From Sympetrum striolatum (taxonomy: Eukaryota; Arthropoda; Insecta; Odonata; Libellulidae): 64,000 nt of DNA. Below, piece after piece: positions 58,600 to 64,000 of the stretch. The notes below the pieces were generated by a model. It was not told the DNA's origin and ran no database searches. It saw only the letters and a program-made list of their open reading frames with translations. The position numbers and the translations under genes were made by a program. Location: positions 24,916,562 to 24,980,561 of the forward strand of contig OX388347.1 in NCBI GenBank assembly GCA_947579665.1, in the 5' to 3' direction. Within the stretch, counting starts at the first letter, position 1, and every line of letters begins with the position of its first letter.

Positions 58600-60735
58600 T
58601 TGGTTATTCTATGTTGGATAATTTATACCGTTTCTCGGAGAAATCAACATTTTTAACTAAGCGATGAAGAATAATATTGCCAAAGGAAATCACTGCCAGT
58701 TAAACAAAGGTTATGACGCTCTAAGAACGGGAAAACTTATAATCAACGTAGATACAGTCGGAATAGACGTAAAAAATCTTAGCCATGGCAATAACGTTAT
58801 CATAATGTTATAGAATAGGAGGTTGGAGGAAGCTAAGTATTAGGTAAGGATGGTTTCATACGTGCAAAAATGGCGATGAAAGATATTAGGAAACGTATAG
58901 GGGAGAGCCTGGGATTGTTACTAGTCTGAATGTTTTGCTGGAGGGGTGTAAAACGTGATTCTTGAGGAAAGAGGACATTCAAACAATGGAGGACTTTCAG
59001 ATGTATTTGTGTCGTAAAATAGAAAAAAAATAAGAGGTTGACAGAAAAATAAACGAAATGGTATTGGAAATGAAAGGAAGATTTAGAGGATAAAACGGGG
59101 ATTGAAGGACTGAGTTGGTCTGGAATAGAGAGGGAAGAGATAACCGAAGAAAGCGATCAAGAGTAGAACGCATAGTTAAGATAAAGAAGAAGAAATTATC
59201 GAATGATAATGGAGAAGGGACTCATAACTAGTCGTTTGCGTAGCGTTGATGATAATTTGCTTAAAAAATATGTGGCGTTATGCAAATGATAAGTAGGTGA
59301 TATCTTTTATTGACAACTAATGAAATAATAAAAAAATAATTTTAAATTATGAAGTTAAACAGTAAAAATGATTCTACATAATCACTTACAAACGAAAATG
59401 GGTTCAAAACGCCTCAGAATATTTTTTTAAATTCTTCCTTTCGGTGTTAGTAGAACTCGCCTTTCAAATGGTTGAGATACCCCCTGGTGTAAATTATGGA
59501 TTGCTAACAGATAAAAAGAGTCAACTGACCCTAAAAGAGCTAAACTGAGATTTATTTTCAGGGACATGAAACTGCCCAGTGGTATCAGTGACATTTCGTT
59601 CCTTATAAGTTAATTAGTGGATTAAGACTGAATTGGCGATGAGTAAGTTGGTAGAATGCTCACACTCATAAAATTCTTAGTAGAAAAACGGTATCTTACT
59701 CAGTAGTGCGTATATATCTATATTCTGCAAACTGCTTATCGACAGGAAGTAGGGATTTAAACACCAAGAGATCAACCAAACTATTTGTTGTTCTCAACAT
59801 AGCCGTAGAAAAATTAAGCTTTACAATTGTTTTTCCAAGCGACTATCTCTCTTACTTAACTGTCAAAGTCGTATCTACCGAAGTAATATTGTTCTTCTAT
59901 TGTCCAAATCTTCATGTTACGCAAATTATCCTTGCATTTTTATTTTGAATAAAATATACTCGAATCCTTTCTGGTAGAATCGACGTCTTAAATATGGCCT
60001 CACAAGGTTCAGACAATATCTGGAGGTTTATATATAAAAGAGAATTATATTTAAAATTTAAGATAATCGTTTCTTGGGATTAATACAGAATAAAAGTCAG
60101 AAGTGGTTTGAAATTCTCACACTGTGAAGCCGGAAATTTCCCTCTCGAAGAGCCTTTTTCCTATTTCGCAAACATCAGAATGGATTTCAAAATCGAAGAC
60201 TTTACGTATCCTCATAACTGATACAAATGACTATATTTTCCAGATATATCACGGTTGAATTGAACGTATGGAATGAAGAGACGCTGCTCTTGCTGGATTA
60301 GGACCCAACTCTTGGGAAAAATTCATATTTATTAACGTGAACATATAAAATGGACGGTGTCAAGTCAATATATAACAAATGAAATTTCATATGTTTATAT
60401 GCAACAGTAGGTGAAAAAGTTTTTAGAGCTAATACTGGTGTGAAAATTGTATGAAATCGTTTTTCCAGGCACAAAATGAACAAAGGAAACTCTTTCCCCT
60501 ATATGTGTTTATTTTGTAGAAAGTGATGGACACTGGAATCGATTTAATTGAAAATATTTCAATTCTCAAATTCATGATAGATATATATCAGAAAAGTTGA
60601 CCAGCAAGACATTTTCCCTTAGTATTGGATGTTATTAATTTAATCTCTTCTCGGCATTTGCCAGACTCAGTCTGATTTTATTCTTCATCTGTTTTATAAA
60701 AATATACACTTTTAAATACATTTTCCATGTACCGA
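58600..60735. other. AT-rich DNA with a purine-rich tract
   Basis: Bases 58810-59230 are purine-rich on the plus strand (GGAGGTTGGAGGAAGC, GGGAAGAGATAACCGAAG). TATTAG/GTAAGG at 58841-58852 is donor-like but has no polypyrimidine tract. No gene or mobile element is recognised. Confidence 0.5.
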
Positions 60736-60768
60736 GCCTAATGTTACTTACTTTCTTTTCTGTTGCAG

Positions 60769-60849
60769 GTAAGAAGTCCCTTCGAGATATTTCCCGAACT
60801 GGGCATGACAAATTTAGAGGTTAGAGTTGAGAGAAATTCGTTGATTTAA
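60769..60849 (+). other. Best candidate recursive splice site with 81-nt RS-exon
   Basis: A complete acceptor precedes 60769: branch-like CTAAT (60738-60742), then CTTTCTTTTCTGTTGCAG ending at 60768, about 27 bases from the branch A. It is followed immediately by GTAAGAAG, a strong donor. A second strong donor, GTAAGTAA, starts at 60850, giving an 81-base exon. Its first frame is open for 26 codons and ends in TAA exactly at the exon end; the other two frames stop earlier. This is the published architecture of ratchet points whose RS-exon is first defined and then skipped. A conventional cassette exon (81 nt, with a stop) is the alternative. Confidence 0.5.
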
Positions 60850-60859
60850 GTAAGTAATC

Positions 60860-63800
60860 CCTTTTCCGTGTTAATTGTGGTCCGTTCTAAATAGTGAATA
60901 ATTATTTGGTGACTGAACTCTTAGTATAACCACGCTAATTTTAATTAGGAAATGTTCACCTAAAGCGATGTTACAAATATACATACTAAAATATACAGTT
61001 ACATGCAGTTGACCCCTCATATATCTCAACAATGGAATTTAAATATCCAAATTAATTAGATCAGATCCTCTCGCAATTTTACACCGAATATTTGTATATT
61101 CTTCCTTTTGATTAATAGGCCACTGTTTCCAATTCTTGACTAGATGAACTTGGTGTACTGTAACTTGAATAGAATTCGAATAATTTTCGTTTTCTCGTGA
61201 AAAATCTATCCTTTCCTCTCTGCAAGGATCAGGGATTGCTCAAAACTGATCTTCACCATACGTTTTTTCAATAAATGCTTATTTAATACCTTATTTTAAA
61301 TGTCTTTGAATGGATCAGACAAATTAATACCTGTAATCGTTTTTTTCTGTTCCAGATGAAGTTGTTAGTAGTAAGTGTGTTAACATTAACTAATTATTAG
61401 GTGAATAGACAACAAAAAAAGCAACAAACATGTAGGCGCTTAAATAGTAAAATGTTGTAACAGAAATTAATGTATAAGTTACTGATACTGAGAAAGTTTT
61501 GAACTCAAAATAGAGATAGTTGCTTGAAAACGAATATACTCTTCAGAAAACGAGCAGAGATATTTTACTGAATATTTTTTCGAGCAAAATATAGATTTAT
61601 TACGAAAAATGTCAGTGATATGTTCTGAAAATCTATGAGTTTTATAACATAAAAGCTTTTCAATAATCCTTTATCTCGAGGTGATTTAAGATGGAGAAAA
61701 GGAAATAAATTCATTAAAAATATAGGGTCAAGTGATATAAATATTTGCGAGGCATATTTAGTAAATACCATAATCGATTCAACTAATTAATTTTTAGTTC
61801 TCACCATTGGGAAACTCTGAGGTTCATTATAATATCGGTCATAAAATTGGGTTTTGACGCGACGTTTTGGAAAGATAAATACCTTTCATTATTAGGGCCT
61901 ATATAGCTTTATACCAGGGGTTTTATATAAATGAGATTTTACAGCTTTCCTAAGCATGTTATCAGAAAAATATGAGCTATTCTAGAATTTATCGTTAGAT
62001 TAGAATTAAAAATGTAGATTAGCACATTTTCGTGGAGTTAGGCATCATTTTGTTATTTACCCGCAATAATAGATATAATAAGTTGGAAATTGAGGATGTC
62101 ATGCCTCGTTCCTTGTTATTACAAGAATCATCGCCATTACAATTCATATATTTGAAGTTTTTCTCTAGTGAAACGCTAATTTCAAGAAGCTGATTCATTC
62201 ATAATCTGATATAAAAATATTTGTTGTCATTTTGTTGAGTTCTGAATTTCAAAGTACTCACATTTTCTTTTAGCTTTTTAATCTTTCAAATTCTCTGGTG
62301 AAATATTAAACCATCCTTTTCAGGACCTGTAGTTAAACCCAATACCATTAATATTGATTTTATCATACCAAACACCAACCTTAATCATTAGTATTTTTAT
62401 AGGAATACGGCATTTTTGATAAATTCATGGGTTGATGTTCTTCGAGACGATTGCTCAATTTTCTTTTTTTGTTGAATTATCGGAGGTTGTAAAAATATAT
62501 ATTCTATAATGCCATAAATTATTTTTTCTAACGTGCCAGAAATTGAAATATCATATTTGATCGATTTAATAAATATAAATACGTATACATTTAACTATTG
62601 TGGGATACTTTTATCAATCATTGAATATTTGATCTATCGAGATGTTTTGTATTTTTTATTTCCATTTCTGCCTCAATGTATGGGGTATAAATATCAATTT
62701 TATTTCTTAAATTAAGCTAATACTCGTAGATATAATCTATAGTTGCAAAAGTCTTCGTCTCATTTAGAAGCTCTTATCCTTTGTTCTAGAAAAGTTTATT
62801 ATCATGGATAGCAATATGTTTCTAAAATCCTGGGAGAAAATCTTTTTTATCGACTACCTTTAATTGGTTATCGTTGAACTGTTTGCATCTGCATTTTATT
62901 TTTATCAACTTTCATTATTTGTCTTGATAATATGTCTCTAACATTTCTTTAAATGTCTTCAACATCTGCAATCCTTTCTTACATTTTCTGCTATTTTCCT
63001 CCAAGTTTCATTGATACATGTAATATACTTATAATAATGTAACAACTTAACGACAGGTTGGATGGAAGAGGAGACCTTTTAGTCTCAATCTCGCCTATAA
63101 TAAAGACCCCTAATAATAATAATAATAATAACTGTAGTATGCGATGGTTGGCGTTTTTCCTATTGAAACTAGATATCCATCATATTTTACTTCTTATAAA
63201 ACTTTCATATAAACTCCATCTCCTCTCATGTCTAGATTAACTGAAGATGAATATCAATTATTTATAAACTACATTGAAGTAATTATATGTCTTATCAATT
63301 GTTAATTGCTAGTATTTAACCATAAAAAATGAAATAACATTGTAATTAACAGTATTGGGAGTAGAAGGAAAAATCTATCTCTGCAATTTCCCGGCCGCTG
63401 TTAGAGCCACTAAAATCGTTAAAATTCACGGACGTTGTTCTTGTAGTTCTTCGGCGACATTTCTTGCAGCCGCACGCCATTTTAACAAATCAAAGTTTTA
63501 CAAAATCCTACTTGAATCATTGTCTTTGCTCATGCTGAAATTCGTAGTTTTGCATTTGATAAAAAAATAAATGACGAATTAAACTCCATGCTACCGTACG
63601 GAAGAGTCCGCCTATTTGAATAAATGATGAATTATTCCCTACGTAGATTAGATTCTCTTCTAGCAATAATGAAGCTTGCTTACACGGATTATTATATTTT
63701 GGGATAGTTTTAAAAATATACTATATACTGCCTTCAGTTTTACTTAATGAAGTAAAGAATGCATTATTTCCATATATTCATTCCGTTTTTTGGGACTAGG

Positions 63801-64000
63801 TAATACAATGTTAGATAGTTTGCGCGCTCTGAATGGTCTTTCATTATCATTGGTGAATTTATCTTAGAAAGAGTAAATCTTGCTATTATAACTATCAGTT
63901 CTCATTTTTTACCCCTTCCTTGCTGTGATTTAAATTATTTATTTTTGTGTATTCTTTGGCTTCGACGGATCTATAATTTTAAATTTAATGAATAAGATAC
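60860..64000. other. AT-rich non-coding DNA to the window end
   Basis: No gene or transposon is recognised. An AAT microsatellite (AATAATAATAATAATAATAA) lies at 63112-63131. The frame at 63355-63570 (71 codons) sits in a small CpG-containing patch (63390-63480) and has no domain I know. The rest is featureless. Confidence 0.5.

Noticed and set aside
58838..58855. TATTAG next to GTAAGG
   Set aside because: There is no polypyrimidine tract; it lies in purine-rich sequence.
1..64000. CRISPR arrays, bacterial operons, integrated virus or mitochondrial insertion
   Set aside because: No regularly spaced repeats, no closely packed coding frames and no recognisable viral or organellar protein similarity are seen on either strand.

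Overview
This is a stretch of animal nuclear genome, almost certainly from an arthropod and probably an insect with a large genome. It is mostly AT-rich and non-coding. Reading frames are short and stop-dense, there are no operons or ribosome-binding sites, and the recognisable pieces are eukaryotic: a mariner transposon relic, tRNA-derived SINE relics with pol III A/B boxes, the 3' end of a non-LTR retrotransposon, a palindromic MITE, a microsatellite-carrying repeat, and polypyrimidine-AG/GTAAG splice-like signals. I cannot name the species. I find no protein-coding gene I would defend; the longest open frames sit in GC-rich or pyrimidine-rich patches and look like chance.

Layout. 1-14300: AT-rich DNA broken by strand-asymmetric pyrimidine or purine blocks (about 1280-1630, 2000-2350, 8520-9110, 11640-11900), some small palindromes (6547-6884), a foldback pair of tRNA-like sequences (7624-7818) and a splice-like site at 11057/11058. 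14300-25000: a GC-rich patch (14770-15080), a 79-bp MITE hairpin (15488-15566), a candidate recursive splice site (15924/15925), a minus-strand non-LTR 3' end (17154-17440), a CpG-rich block (18990-19730), a SINE (20445-20570) and a ~965-bp repeat holding a (GT)n tract and two 317-bp tandem units (23401-24364). 25000-48000: alternating CpG-rich patches and featureless AT-rich DNA, an overlapping-palindrome locus (31753-31796), four more tRNA-like relics (38673, 43930, 45555, 46955) and a 9-bp perfect hairpin (44354-44377). 48790-52130: the largest CpG-rich block, with Hox/Exd-like sites, a TATA/initiator pair, E2F-like motifs and a strong G-quadruplex motif. 52150-64000: AT-rich DNA with a deleted mariner (56209-57063), a second copy of the SINE family (58468-58597) and the best splice-like signal of the window (60768/60769).

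Interpretation. The most interesting signal is a set of plus-strand sites where a good 3' splice site (polypyrimidine tract plus AG) directly abuts a 5' splice site (GTAAG or GTATG), each followed within 30-81 bases by another strong 5' splice site. This is the known architecture of recursive (ratchet) splice sites with RS-exons, which occur inside very long introns. With the absence of ordinary exons and the scattered CpG-rich islets, it suggests that the window lies inside a giant intron of a plus-strand developmental or neuronal gene, with embedded enhancers and perhaps an internal promoter near 49450. This is inference and needs RNA data. The host sequence contributes no recognised pathway; the transposon relics are all non-autonomous or broken.
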